Shown here: positions 1 to 8,220 of the stretch, in pieces
Layout of the letters: every line of letters starts with the position of its first letter
How positions within the stretch are numbered: the stretch's first letter is position 1
Assembly: GCA_050942695.1 (NCBI GenBank)
Contig: JBMNNU010000043.1
Coordinates: forward strand, 1 to 16,022
Length of the DNA: 16,022 nt
Source: JBMNNU01 sp050942695
Lineage (GTDB): Bacteria; Chloroflexota; UBA6077
Reading direction: 5' to 3'
The notes under the pieces: model-generated
The model's input: the letters and a program-made list of their open reading frames with translations, nothing else
Database searches by the model: none
Told to the model about the DNA's origin: nothing
Position numbers and translations under genes: made by a program

Positions 1-120
1 CGGAGGTTAAGGCCGGCCCTTCAGGGCCACGACAGATACGTACGGTTTAATCGGCAACGATCATAACCAGGCTAATACCGACCATATCGAGAGGGCGCTT
101 TAGCGTACTTGAGCGTCTCA

Positions 121-143
121 GCCTGGTCCATTTATGGCCAGGC
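121..143. other. Hairpin upstream of DUF362 gene
   Basis: GCCTGG (121-126) pairs with CCAGGC (138-143). The inner CCA (128-130) pairs with TGG (135-137) across a TTTA loop, leaving one bulged base at 127. This gives about nine pairs. A run of five T lies at 158-162, too far downstream for a classical intrinsic terminator, so it may be a leader structure or a weak terminator of an upstream gene. Confidence 0.35.
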
Positions 144-172
144 GTCGAGATCAGCCATTTTTCCGGAGACTT

Positions 173-194
173 GGGGCTCATCCTGAGTTGCCCC
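173..194. other. Bulged hairpin in DUF362 leader
   Basis: GGGG (173-176) followed by CTCA (177-180) folds back through a TCC loop onto TGAG (184-187), then a TTG bulge, then CCCC (191-194). This makes eight pairs. No T-tract follows. It could be a leader RNA structure of the DUF362 gene; its function is unknown. Confidence 0.3.
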
Positions 195-283
195 TGTCCT
201 TGTGCTGCCAGGACCAATTAGTGCACAATGTTGGGTAGTTAAAGTCCACGCGACTGTCGTGCACAAGGTAAACGAGGTGTGTA

Positions 284-1402
284 ATGGGAGATCGAGCACG
301 TGTTGCCGTCCTGAAAACTCGGCCAGAGACGGTACTGGATGACTATCAGCGTCTCATGGAGCTAGCTGGCTGCAGTGATGCTTTAGCCCCTTCCACTACC
401 ACCATTTTGAAAGATAACATCTCATGGCACTTCCCATTCCCCGGAGCCAACACAACCCCTTGGCAACTGGAGGGGACCATCCTGGGGCTTGGCAATATGG
501 GGCTAAAAGACCAGGTCTGCGTCCAAAACAAAACTGTGGTCACAGATGCCTTCAAAGGTGAAGACCTAAACAACTACCTGCCGATCTTCCGCCGCTACAA
601 CATCCCTGTGCTGTACAACTTCCGAGATCAGGACATGCGGTGGATCGAGTACAGACCAAAGGCGAAGATGCTGGTACTGGATCGTATCTTCCCCGAGGGC
701 ATACGCATACCCGATTACTTCGTTGGCAAGAACATAGTCCACCTGCCCACGGTAAAGTGCCACATCTACACTACCACCACCGGGGCTATGAAGAACGCCT
801 TCGGCGGACTGCTCAACACGAAGCGCCACTACACCCATAGCTGGATCCACGAGACGCTGGTCGACCTGTTGGCGATCCAAAAAGAGATCCACTCAGGGAT
901 ATTCGCGGTGATGGATGGCACCACGGCGGGCAACGGCCCTGGTCCCAGGACCATGCATCCGGAGATCAAAAACGTCATCCTGGCCTCTGCAGACCAGGTA
1001 GCTATCGACGCAGTGGCGGCCAAGATGATGGGTTTTGATCCCATGTCGATCCGTTATATACGATTAGCCCACGAGGCAGGACTTGGGGTCGGCCGCCCGG
1101 ATGAGATAGAGGTGCTGGGGGAGGACATACGCGGTGTGAACTGGGGTTTCCAGGTGGGAGACAACACGGCAAGTCGCGTGGGAGACATACTTTGGTTCAG
1201 CCCTTTGAAGGCTATCCAGAACTTCTTCTTCCGGACGCCTCTTGTTAATATCTTCATCCTGGGCTCGGAGGTCTACCACGACTACTACAGGTGGCCGGCC
1301 AGGGATCGCCGGGTCTTCGAACGATGGTTGGCGGAAACATCCTGGGGCCGGCTGTTCCAGGAGTACGCCCGAGCAGATGCTGCCGGTATCGAAACAGCCT
1401 GA
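284..1402 (+). CDS. DUF362 domain-containing protein
   Basis: This 372-residue protein belongs to the DUF362 family, whose biochemical role is unsettled. The family signature is visible: a KDNISW-type segment near residue 43, LPTVKCH at about 154-160, TGAMKN at 166-171, AVMDGT at about 208-213, and an ADQVAIDAVAAKMMG helix near 236-250. Many DUF362 proteins carry a ferredoxin-like 4Fe-4S domain, but only scattered single cysteines (about 30, 79 and 159) are present here, so this is the cluster-less form. The start is supported by GAGGTG at 274-279, six to nine bases before the ATG. No signal peptide is evident, suggesting a cytoplasmic protein. It stands alone before an MFS gene that has its own promoter, so a shared operon is doubtful. 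Confidence 0.85.
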   Translation: MGDRARVAVLKTRPETVLDDYQRLMELAGCSDALAPSTTTILKDNISWHFPFPGANTTPWQLEGTILGLGNMGLKDQVCVQNKTVVTDAFKGEDLNNYLPIFRRYNIPVLYNFRDQDMRWIEYRPKAKMLVLDRIFPEGIRIPDYFVGKNIVHLPTVKCHIYTTTTGAMKNAFGGLLNTKRHYTHSWIHETLVDLLAIQKEIHSGIFAVMDGTTAGNGPGPRTMHPEIKNVILASADQVAIDAVAAKMMGFDPMSIRYIRLAHEAGLGVGRPDEIEVLGEDIRGVNWGFQVGDNTASRVGDILWFSPLKAIQNFFFRTPLVNIFILGSEVYHDYYRWPARDRRVFERWLAETSWGRLFQEYARADAAGIETA

Positions 1403-1419
1403 TAGCTACGGACACCGCC

Positions 1420-1448
1420 TGCCCACACAATATTGATCCCTGTATAAT
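1420..1448 (+). promoter_or_regulatory. Predicted sigma-70-type promoter of MFS gene
   Basis: A perfect TATAAT lies at 1443-1448, with a start point expected near 1455, well placed before the ATG at 1482. The -35 region around 1419-1424 (CTGCCC) matches the consensus only weakly, so the call rests on the -10 box. A GAGG ribosome-binding site follows at 1470-1473. Confidence 0.45.
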
Positions 1449-1481
1449 AGCGCTCGTTATCATTCATTCGAGGTCCCCACT

Positions 1482-2771
1482 ATGACACTATCCAGCCGGT
1501 TCATCTGCTACTGGGCGTCGAGGGATATTGCCACTCTGGGAAGCTGTATCTTCGCCATCGGCCTCCTCGCGTGGGGCTATCACCTCGAGGAGTCGGCAAC
1601 TCTCGTCAGCATTATAGTGATGGCATTGATCCTTCCGCCTTTTCTCCTGAGCCCTCTGGCCGACCGGCTGGTTTCGGGTAAACAAGCCTACCCTATCGCC
1701 CTGGTAGCCCAGTGCTCGACCACCCTCTTACTGCTGCCGCTACTTAGAGTCAAAGCTGCTTCCGACCTGCGACTGGTTCTTGTTATCGGCCTTGCTCTAG
1801 GTATATCGGCAGCTTTCATCAAAGCATCTCGTAAAACGATGTTGCCAGCCCTGGCTGGGGAAAAAGCTACCGTCCCCGATACGGGATTGATCACCACCCG
1901 ATCGGCAACCATGATCGTCGGGCCAGCGGCAGGAACAGTTATTTACAATTCCTCTTACTCCGGTTCTACCGGATTTTCCGCCTGCGTAGTTGCCACGATA
2001 ATCACCCTAGCCATTTCCACTGCTTTACTCATATTTGCACGGCCTACTGCGCCTAACCCAACTTCGATTGAAAAAGGGTCATTTGCGAAGCAGTTGGCTG
2101 AGATCCAGAAGGGGTTGATCTACATCTGGCGTTGGCCTGCATTGCGCACCGCTGCAGCAATACGACTCCTGGCTGCCCTGGCGATAGGCGGGTTGGTTGT
2201 GGTTCAGGTGGCTCTCATGGTTTGGGGCGCCTTCACATCCGCAGACAACCTTGGCTACGTGCTCGCCGCTCAGGGATTGGGGATAGCTATCGCCACGCTC
2301 GGCAACAGCTTCTTGCGTAACCAACTGGCCATCCACTCCCGCATAGCCATTGGTTTTGGCCTTACGGCTGCGGGGGGCTTCGGCTTCGCCATAACGAGCT
2401 CTCTCAATGGATCGATCCTCTCCGGTGTGGCCATCGGTTTAGGCCTTGGGCTGGCCGGCCTCGCCCTCACATCCCTAATCGGCCTACTCACCAAAGATGA
2501 GATGGCCAAACCGGTGAGAATGGGTTTGGATCTGGCCGGAAGTGCCGCCGTTCTCCTTTCGGTCACATCTATTGGGAGAATCACCGATACAGTAGGCCCC
2601 CGCTTTTCTATAGTCCTCATTGCAATACTACTCGCGGTGCTAGCGCTCTGCGCCTTTGGCGCTGCCCCCGATCTGGGTCTCGAGGAAGGGGATAAAGAAA
2701 GCACACGCTCGGCGGCAGATTCGTTATACGATATTGAGTGTGGTGTGCCAGCAGGCACGCTGCTCGGGTAA
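1482..2771 (+). CDS. MFS transporter
   Basis: This 429-residue, very hydrophobic protein has the length and repeated 20-residue hydrophobic segments expected of a 12-helix major facilitator superfamily transporter. Between the second and third helices it has SPLADR (residues 57-62), matching the MFS motif A pattern GxLaDR. A charged central loop at about 185-205 divides two similar halves, and the C-terminal tail (about 400-429) is hydrophilic. The general look is that of the EntS/MFS_3 exporter group, but the substrate cannot be read from the sequence. The start has GAGG (1470-1473) eight bases upstream. It ends 68 bases before the rubrerythrin gene, so read-through into that gene is possible. 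Confidence 0.8.
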   Translation: MTLSSRFICYWASRDIATLGSCIFAIGLLAWGYHLEESATLVSIIVMALILPPFLLSPLADRLVSGKQAYPIALVAQCSTTLLLLPLLRVKAASDLRLVLVIGLALGISAAFIKASRKTMLPALAGEKATVPDTGLITTRSATMIVGPAAGTVIYNSSYSGSTGFSACVVATIITLAISTALLIFARPTAPNPTSIEKGSFAKQLAEIQKGLIYIWRWPALRTAAAIRLLAALAIGGLVVVQVALMVWGAFTSADNLGYVLAAQGLGIAIATLGNSFLRNQLAIHSRIAIGFGLTAAGGFGFAITSSLNGSILSGVAIGLGLGLAGLALTSLIGLLTKDEMAKPVRMGLDLAGSAAVLLSVTSIGRITDTVGPRFSIVLIAILLAVLALCAFGAAPDLGLEEGDKESTRSAADSLYDIECGVPAGTLLG

Positions 2772-2839
2772 TCATCGAGACGCCGAGGCAGGGGCTCGGA
2801 GCTAGTCCCCGCCGCTATACCTCTCTGAGGAGAACAGAC

Positions 2840-3343
2840 ATGAAGAAAATGACTGAAGAGAACCTTAAGGCGAGCTTTGCGGGAGAGAGTCAGGCTCATG
2901 TTAAGTACATGCTTTTTGCCGAAAAGGCAGAAAAGGAAGGCCTGGTCAACGTTGCGAGGCTGTTCCGCGCCGCATCCTACGCTGAGCAGGTCCACGCCGC
3001 CAGGATACTGGTAACGATGCGGGGAATAGGCAAAACAGCGGACAACCTGGCATCCGCCATCGAAGGTGAGACTTACGAGTTCGAGACCATGTATCCGGCT
3101 TTCGAAGCCGTCGCCAAGTTGGAGAACGAAGCCGGAGCTGCCAGGGTTATGCAGTATGCTCTGGACGCGGAGAAGGTTCACGCTCAGTTATACAGCCGCG
3201 CCAGAGATGCAGTAACCCTGGGACGTGATACTGAGATGGGCCCGGTTGTCGTGTGCGAGGTATGTGGATACACTGCCGAGGGCGATGTCCCTGAAAAGTG
3301 CCCTCTCTGCGGTGCGCCACAGGCGCGCTTCCACACATTCTAG
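2840..3343 (+). CDS. Rubrerythrin
   Basis: This 167-residue protein is a rubrerythrin, a cytoplasmic non-haem iron peroxidase that reduces hydrogen peroxide using electrons from rubredoxin or NAD(P)H-linked partners. The N-terminal ferritin-like four-helix domain carries the expected diiron ligands: E16, E49 with H52, E77 with E80, and E111 with H114. The C-terminal rubredoxin domain has the two knuckles C139-x2-C142 and C154-x2-C157 for a mononuclear iron site. Domain order and length match the classical family. The reading frame opens 34 codons earlier, but the ATG at 2840 sits seven bases after a GAGGAG ribosome-binding site (2827-2832), and the following MKKMTEENL is a typical rubrerythrin start. 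A strong hairpin lies just downstream. Confidence 0.95.
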   Translation: MKKMTEENLKASFAGESQAHVKYMLFAEKAEKEGLVNVARLFRAASYAEQVHAARILVTMRGIGKTADNLASAIEGETYEFETMYPAFEAVAKLENEAGAARVMQYALDAEKVHAQLYSRARDAVTLGRDTEMGPVVVCEVCGYTAEGDVPEKCPLCGAPQARFHTF

Positions 3344-3369
3344 CGCTTCACCGGCAGTCTTTGGTACGC

Positions 3370-3394
3370 ACGGCAGGGGTTTATCCCCTGCCGT
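3370..3394. terminator. Perfect 10-bp hairpin between convergent genes
   Basis: ACGGCAGGGG (3370-3379) pairs perfectly with CCCCTGCCGT (3385-3394) across a TTTAT loop, starting 26 bases after the rubrerythrin stop. It lies between rubrerythrin (+) and the membrane kinase (-), which converge here. Neither side has a T-tract, so it is not a textbook intrinsic terminator. It may still act as a bidirectional terminator or 3'-end stabiliser. Confidence 0.5.
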
Positions 3395-3523
3395 CCCGTC
3401 GGACCATGTGGCGGAAGGGGACAAGTCGCCTCGTTGAGGGCTAACATCACGTTTCATTATGAGGTACGCACAGGCTGCAGCCTGAGGCTACAATATTGAT
3501 AATTGGCCAACGAGATGATCTAC

Positions 3524-4906
3524 TCACGCGCGAGGCAGTGTGAAGTAGAAGGTGCTCCCCTTTCCCGGCTCGCTCTCAACCCAGATCTTCCCTCCGTGCG
3601 CCTCCACCAGCATCCGCGTGATATACAGCCCCAACCCCAGCCCCTCGGTCTTGCGGGTACCCCTTGCGCGATAGAAGCGTTGAAACAGATTTGGGATATC
3701 CTCAGTAGGAATACCAGGCCCCTGGTCGCTCACCGATACCCTTACAACCTCGTTCACTCTCTCGGCGTTGATCAGCACCTCCGTCTCAGCAGGGGAGTAC
3801 TTGAGAGCATTGGATACCAGGTTAGTAAAGATCCTCTCCAACCGAGACGGATCGGCGTTGACAGGGGGTAGGTCATACGGGATCCCTAATCTCACCCGTT
3901 GGACAGCCATCGCAGTGCTGTTTCGTTCCAGCATATCTACAAGGAAGGTATTCAGCTCGATCGGCTGCTTTTGGAGTCTCAACTGGCCCGACTCCATACG
4001 CGCGGAGTCCACGAGATCCTGGATCATGGTATTCATCCTCATTGCCCCAGTGATGATCGCATCGACGCTACGCCGCTCCCGATCATCTCGGCCTGTTGCA
4101 TCCAACTTTTTCCGGAGCAGTTGAGCCTGTCCCAGGATGCTGGTGAGGGGCGACCGCAGGTCGTGGGAGACGGCTCTCATTAGGTCTTCACGCTGCTCTT
4201 CCAACTCATGGAGTGGTGTGATATCGGAAAGAGAGGTCACAGCCCCCAGCAGTGTTCCATCACTGGCCCTAATCGGAGCTGAGCTGATATAGACCCAGTG
4301 GGTCATGCCCGTGGGAGGGTGGAGCACCATTACCATACTCGATACCGTCTCTCCACGGAGAGTCCTGGCGATAGGTGTGTCTTCCCACGGTATCGTTACT
4401 CCCTCAGGGGTTTCCGGGTGCAGCAGAGCTAATCGCTGATCCAGAGGTAAAACTCGCTGCTCCGGCGAGTATCCCAGCATCCTCTCCGCCGTAGCATTCA
4501 TGTGGAGGATACCCCCATCGGGATCATAGGCTATGATCGCATCTGCGATGGAGGCTATGATCGCATCAGATTCCGCCCTCAAGGCGGCCTCACGCCTCGT
4601 CTTTGTCGACAAAGCCACGGCCAGGATTCCCACAAAGGCCAGGCTGAGCTCATAGGAAACGGAATCCAGGAAAGGGGTCGAAAGGGTTCGCGATGCCACT
4701 GCTCGAAGGGCGAGAATCCACAGGGCAACCGCAACGATCGCTTCGGGAGGCAGAAGGTAGGCTGCGATTAAAATCGGTAACGCGTAGGGAGCGACCGGCA
4801 GAAGTCCGCCTGCGTAGACGTACGCATCCAGGATGAACACACCAGCGCTAATGGCTAAGAGCAGCGCCAGGATGATCCAATCCCGAATCATGGGTTGGGT
4901 TCTCAT
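3524..4906 (-). CDS. Membrane PAS sensor histidine kinase
   Basis: This 460-residue sensor kinase probably autophosphorylates on histidine and passes phosphate to an unseen response regulator. Hydrophobic segments between about residues 8 and 100 suggest four membrane helices with little extracytoplasmic sequence. A PAS domain follows (about 112-232), ending in the usual DIT motif. The HisKA domain has an intact H box, SHDLRSPLT with H248 followed by D249. The HATPase domain has an N box with N366, a G1 box DQGPGIP (394-400) and a full G2 box GLGLGLY (422-428), so it should be active. It lies 96 bases downstream of the larger kinase on the same strand. The two share a clearly homologous PAS-HisKA-HATPase core, so they probably arose by duplication and may be co-transcribed. 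No receiver-domain gene is visible. Confidence 0.9.
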   Translation of the reverse strand: MRTQPMIRDWIILALLLAISAGVFILDAYVYAGGLLPVAPYALPILIAAYLLPPEAIVAVALWILALRAVASRTLSTPFLDSVSYELSLAFVGILAVALSTKTRREAALRAESDAIIASIADAIIAYDPDGGILHMNATAERMLGYSPEQRVLPLDQRLALLHPETPEGVTIPWEDTPIARTLRGETVSSMVMVLHPPTGMTHWVYISSAPIRASDGTLLGAVTSLSDITPLHELEEQREDLMRAVSHDLRSPLTSILGQAQLLRKKLDATGRDDRERRSVDAIITGAMRMNTMIQDLVDSARMESGQLRLQKQPIELNTFLVDMLERNSTAMAVQRVRLGIPYDLPPVNADPSRLERIFTNLVSNALKYSPAETEVLINAERVNEVVRVSVSDQGPGIPTEDIPNLFQRFYRARGTRKTEGLGLGLYITRMLVEAHGGKIWVESEPGKGSTFYFTLPRA

Positions 4907-5002
4907 TAACGTCTAGCCTCTGTCGCGTACTTCGGGTTGAACAACCCCGGCCTCTTCAGGACCGTCGAATCTCACCGGGTCTGCAGTTACCGACAGGGGG
5001 AC

Positions 5003-7990
5003 TCAAGCAACCGGCAATGTAAAGCTGAAGCTGCTCCCCTTCCCTAACTCACTCTCAACCCAGATACTCCCACCATGCGCCTCTACCAGTCCTTTTGTAA
5101 TGTAGAGGCCGAGGGCTACACTCTCCTTCGGTTTGCGCTCCATCATCCAACGTTGATACGGCCGAAACAGGTTTGCCATCTCCTCCTTAGAGATGCCCCG
5201 GCCCTGGTCGGTTACCGTTACGACGACCACATCGGCTTTCTGGTATGCACTCACCGTGACTGTAGTCTCCGGTCGAGAGTACTTCAGGGCGTTGCTCAGC
5301 AGATTTACCAGTATGCGCTCCAGCCTGTCGGAGTCGGCTGATACCTCCGGCAACTTATCCGGGATCTCCACAAGGATGCGATCGGTTTCCAGCAAACCTT
5401 GCATCCGCTCCTTCAGGTTGAACAGGTAATCACGTAGCTCTATGGGAATCCGGTTTAGTCTCAACTTCTGCCCGGCCTCCAAATACATCAGGTCTACAAG
5501 GTCCCGAAGCATCAAGCTCATTCGTAGCGATGCCCATAGAATAACGTCTACGTTGTGCCGCATCTGTCCATCTACTCCGCGCCTCTTTATGAGCGCATCG
5601 AGGAGCTGAGCCCGGCCTTGCACCGCCGTCAAGGGGGTGCGTAAACCATGGGAGATGCCCAGTATGTATTTGGCGCGCTGCTGTTGGAGATGACGCTGGG
5701 ATGTGATGTCGGTTCCAGTCATAACCGCGCCTGACAGCCGGCCATCGGGGGACCAGAGCGGTGAGGCGCTAATCGAAACCCAGATAGCATCCTTACCTTG
5801 CGGATGAAGGACCATCACCACTCCCTGAACGGTTTCACCTCGCAGCGCCTTCAAAGGCGGAGTCTCTTCCAGGGGAAAAGGTTTTCCATCCGCAGTCTCG
5901 AGTCGCAACCTTGCCAACCGTTCGTTAATCGGCAGCCCTCTCTCCTGTGGGGAGTATCCGAGCATCTTCTCGGCTGCCGGATTCATCTGGAGGATCTCTC
6001 CAGACGCAGAGTAAAGAATCACACCGTCGGTCATAGATGAGAAGATAGCGTCCAATTCACTTACCCGCCGGTGCACTTCCTGTAACAATCGAGCATTTTC
6101 GATCGAGGTAGCAAACAGTTCCGCGACCCGCACGACCGTCTCCAGCTCATCTTCCAAGTAGTGATGAGGGGCTTTCACCACGAAACTCATAGCTCCGATC
6201 GGTCGACCGGCAGCAAGCAGAGGTAGCGCGAGTAGCGAGCTGAAATGGCCGATCGTGGCGAGGTCTCGGGCCCTTGTCAGCTCAGGTCCTACCTCGGCCA
6301 GCTTCTCGATGAGCACAGGTGAACTTGTGCTGTAGGCTCGTGCGGCAGCGATGGAGGCGTTGAAGGGGAAGCTTCGCGTTTTCTCCACTAACTCGGCAGG
6401 CAAGCCGCGCTGCCCTACCAACACCAATTGCTGCTGCTCGGGCTCTGCAAGGTAGATAGCCACAGCATCGGCTCCCAATACCTGAAGGGTCTGGTCCATC
6501 ACGGTTTGCAACACCGCATCGAGATCCAGTTGCTGGCTGAGAGCCTGTGCGACGTGCGCCATAGACTCGCGCTGTTGCTGCCAACGCCGGCGTTCCGTCA
6601 CGTTGCGCACTATAGCGACCGCTTTCACCACATTCCCCCGCTCATCCCATATTGGAGCCGAGCTTATTTCAACAACTATCTCCTGTTTGTCGCGGCGCAG
6701 CTTCGCCTCCTCCTGCACCACACTCTCGCCATTTAACGCCCGAACAGTAGCCATCTCCTCAGCGGTGAATTGCCGTCCATCGGGGTGCAGCATCTGAACG
6801 AGATGGAGGTAATCAACGATCGGTCTCAACACCTGCTTCTTGTCTTTGAATCCCAAAAATCGCGCAACAACGTTGTTAGCCACCACCACGTTGCCCTGCC
6901 GATCGGTCACAAAAATACCGTCGGGCACTGCTTCTACGATCGCCTCTAGCTCTCTCGCTCTCTTTTCCGCTTCCCTACGCGCAGCCCGTTCCTCCACGAG
7001 GTGAATGCGCGACTCCTCAGCCTTCCTGCGCTCCGTGATGTCCAGGAAGGCAGCTATTGCCCCGATCAATTGACCCTCATCGCGGTAAACGGGGTTGGAG
7101 TTCACCAGGATTATTCGTTCGGAGCCATCTTCGCGACGAACCAGTATCTCAACATCGTAACTCGACTCACCTTTCTCGAAAGCCCTGCGCAACGGCTGAT
7201 TTTCGGGTGTGACCAACGACCCGTCGGCGTTCAGTAAGGTGAAACTACCCATTGTTTCATACACGCTGCCCGTTACATCGCTCCCAAGGATCGCTTTGGC
7301 AGCGCGATTAGTCATGGTAACCTTACCACCGGCATCCACGGCCACCACGCCAACTGGGATCGTATCTAAGAGCGTACGCATGGTGTTGCCGGCAATACGG
7401 GCCTCTTCAGCAATCTCTCTGGCCTGCGATAAGGCCACTTCTCGCTCGTCGTGGAGCTTGGCGTTGGCCAGCCCTGCGCCAATGATATCCCCTATGGTAC
7501 GGATCGCGTCTAGCTCAAAACGATTGTAGTGGTGAAGGTGGCGCGTAACGTAAGTCATGGCGCCTACCAACTGCTTACGCGACATCAAAGGGAGAGACAC
7601 CATCGTTCGAAAACCCAAAGCTCCCCAAAGAGCAGCAACAGGGCTGTTAGGGGGTAGAGCATCTAGCCTTGGTATCACCTGCAACTTGAGTTCTCGGACT
7701 GCTCGAGATGCCAGATAAGGGGCATCGAAGGAGATCACGCGCAGAGGATCTAGCTTCGAGGATGATATCCCGCTCCAGGCTGAGAGGCGAAGAAGCTTCT
7801 CTTTGTCGTCTACAGCCCAGAGAACCACAGCATCCGCTCGAAGCGCTTTCTCGGCCAAGCTTACGGCCGTCTGAGCCGCCGGATTCCAATCGGTCTGCTG
7901 GGCCATTTCCAGCGCCACCTGAGCGATAGCATCGCGAAGGCGCTCGTATTCGGGTATATATCTGTGATAACGCGATTCGAAAGCAACCAT
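5003..7990 (-). CDS. Soluble GAF-PAS-PAS-GAF-PAS histidine kinase
   Basis: This 995-residue multisensor kinase has no membrane segment and so should be cytoplasmic. Approximate domain order is GAF (38-178), PAS (203-322), PAS (346-468), GAF (485-636), PAS (645-765), HisKA (773-840) and HATPase (885-995), with short coiled-coil linkers rich in Glu and Arg near 322-350. The N box (N900) and G1 box DQGRGIS (928-934) are intact. Two catalytic features are not: the H box reads SHGLRTPL, with glycine at 782 in place of the acidic residue after H781, and the G2 box is SVALGLY where the neighbour has GLGLGLY. Autokinase activity may therefore be weak. The start at 7990 is the only ATG after an in-frame stop, with AGAGG about ten bases upstream. 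It is likely the first gene of a two-kinase unit. Confidence 0.88.
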   Translation of the reverse strand: MVAFESRYHRYIPEYERLRDAIAQVALEMAQQTDWNPAAQTAVSLAEKALRADAVVLWAVDDKEKLLRLSAWSGISSSKLDPLRVISFDAPYLASRAVRELKLQVIPRLDALPPNSPVAALWGALGFRTMVSLPLMSRKQLVGAMTYVTRHLHHYNRFELDAIRTIGDIIGAGLANAKLHDEREVALSQAREIAEEARIAGNTMRTLLDTIPVGVVAVDAGGKVTMTNRAAKAILGSDVTGSVYETMGSFTLLNADGSLVTPENQPLRRAFEKGESSYDVEILVRREDGSERIILVNSNPVYRDEGQLIGAIAAFLDITERRKAEESRIHLVEERAARREAEKRARELEAIVEAVPDGIFVTDRQGNVVVANNVVARFLGFKDKKQVLRPIVDYLHLVQMLHPDGRQFTAEEMATVRALNGESVVQEEAKLRRDKQEIVVEISSAPIWDERGNVVKAVAIVRNVTERRRWQQQRESMAHVAQALSQQLDLDAVLQTVMDQTLQVLGADAVAIYLAEPEQQQLVLVGQRGLPAELVEKTRSFPFNASIAAARAYSTSSPVLIEKLAEVGPELTRARDLATIGHFSSLLALPLLAAGRPIGAMSFVVKAPHHYLEDELETVVRVAELFATSIENARLLQEVHRRVSELDAIFSSMTDGVILYSASGEILQMNPAAEKMLGYSPQERGLPINERLARLRLETADGKPFPLEETPPLKALRGETVQGVVMVLHPQGKDAIWVSISASPLWSPDGRLSGAVMTGTDITSQRHLQQQRAKYILGISHGLRTPLTAVQGRAQLLDALIKRRGVDGQMRHNVDVILWASLRMSLMLRDLVDLMYLEAGQKLRLNRIPIELRDYLFNLKERMQGLLETDRILVEIPDKLPEVSADSDRLERILVNLLSNALKYSRPETTVTVSAYQKADVVVVTVTDQGRGISKEEMANLFRPYQRWMMERKPKESVALGLYITKGLVEAHGGSIWVESELGKGSSFSFTLPVA

Positions 7991-8220
7991 CCCCGCTTCG
8001 CCTCTGCCAAGCTGTATTCGCCTTTGGCTAAAAAGACCAACTGCACTCTTGATGCCATTCTAGCTGCTGGCTGCAAAACCGATAGGTCTGCTTTCTGCAT
8101 GTAGGCGGCAACGGAGGCGCCGGTCGATAGCTCAACGAGGGCAAACAAGAGGCTGAATGGCAAACAGATGGCTTGGCCTTCCAAGTCCTATCTACCTGCC
8201 ACTCTATTGGAGATATGACG
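7991..8220. promoter_or_regulatory. Divergent intergenic region, kinase and VOC genes
   Basis: The 230 bases between the minus-strand kinase start and the plus-strand VOC start must hold promoters for both directions, but I could not assign convincing -35/-10 pairs. A small CTTGG-CCTT-CCAAG hairpin lies at 8172-8185. A GGAG ribosome-binding site at 8209-8212 serves the VOC gene. Confidence 0.4.

Larger units (their letters stand above)
1..283. other. Left-edge noncoding region with three hairpins
   Basis: No convincing gene is visible. Two short open frames run in from the left edge, one ending at base 50 and one at base 66; either could be the tail of a gene outside the window, but both are too short to identify. 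The stretch contains a GGCCCT/AGGGCC hairpin at 15-28 with a two-base loop. A second hairpin lies at 121-143 and a third at 173-194 (both listed separately). GTGCACAA occurs twice, at 221-228 and 259-266. I found no clear sigma-70 promoter for the DUF362 gene here, although one must lie in or before this region. Confidence 0.5.

Noticed and set aside
2738..2839. 34-codon N-terminal extension of rubrerythrin
   Set aside because: It overlaps the MFS C-terminus, lacks a ribosome-binding site and precedes a typical rubrerythrin start with GAGGAG at proper spacing.
2270..3181. Long 303-codon open frame on the minus strand across the MFS end and rubrerythrin
   Set aside because: It is antisense to two well-supported genes, spans their boundary and shows no recognisable domain; its low-complexity Arg/Pro/Ser makeup is typical of a shadow frame.
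3471..3484. 14-bp perfect palindrome CAGGCTGCAGCCTG
   Set aside because: It has no loop, is isolated, and is not near a promoter that I can define; a chance palindrome is as likely as an operator.
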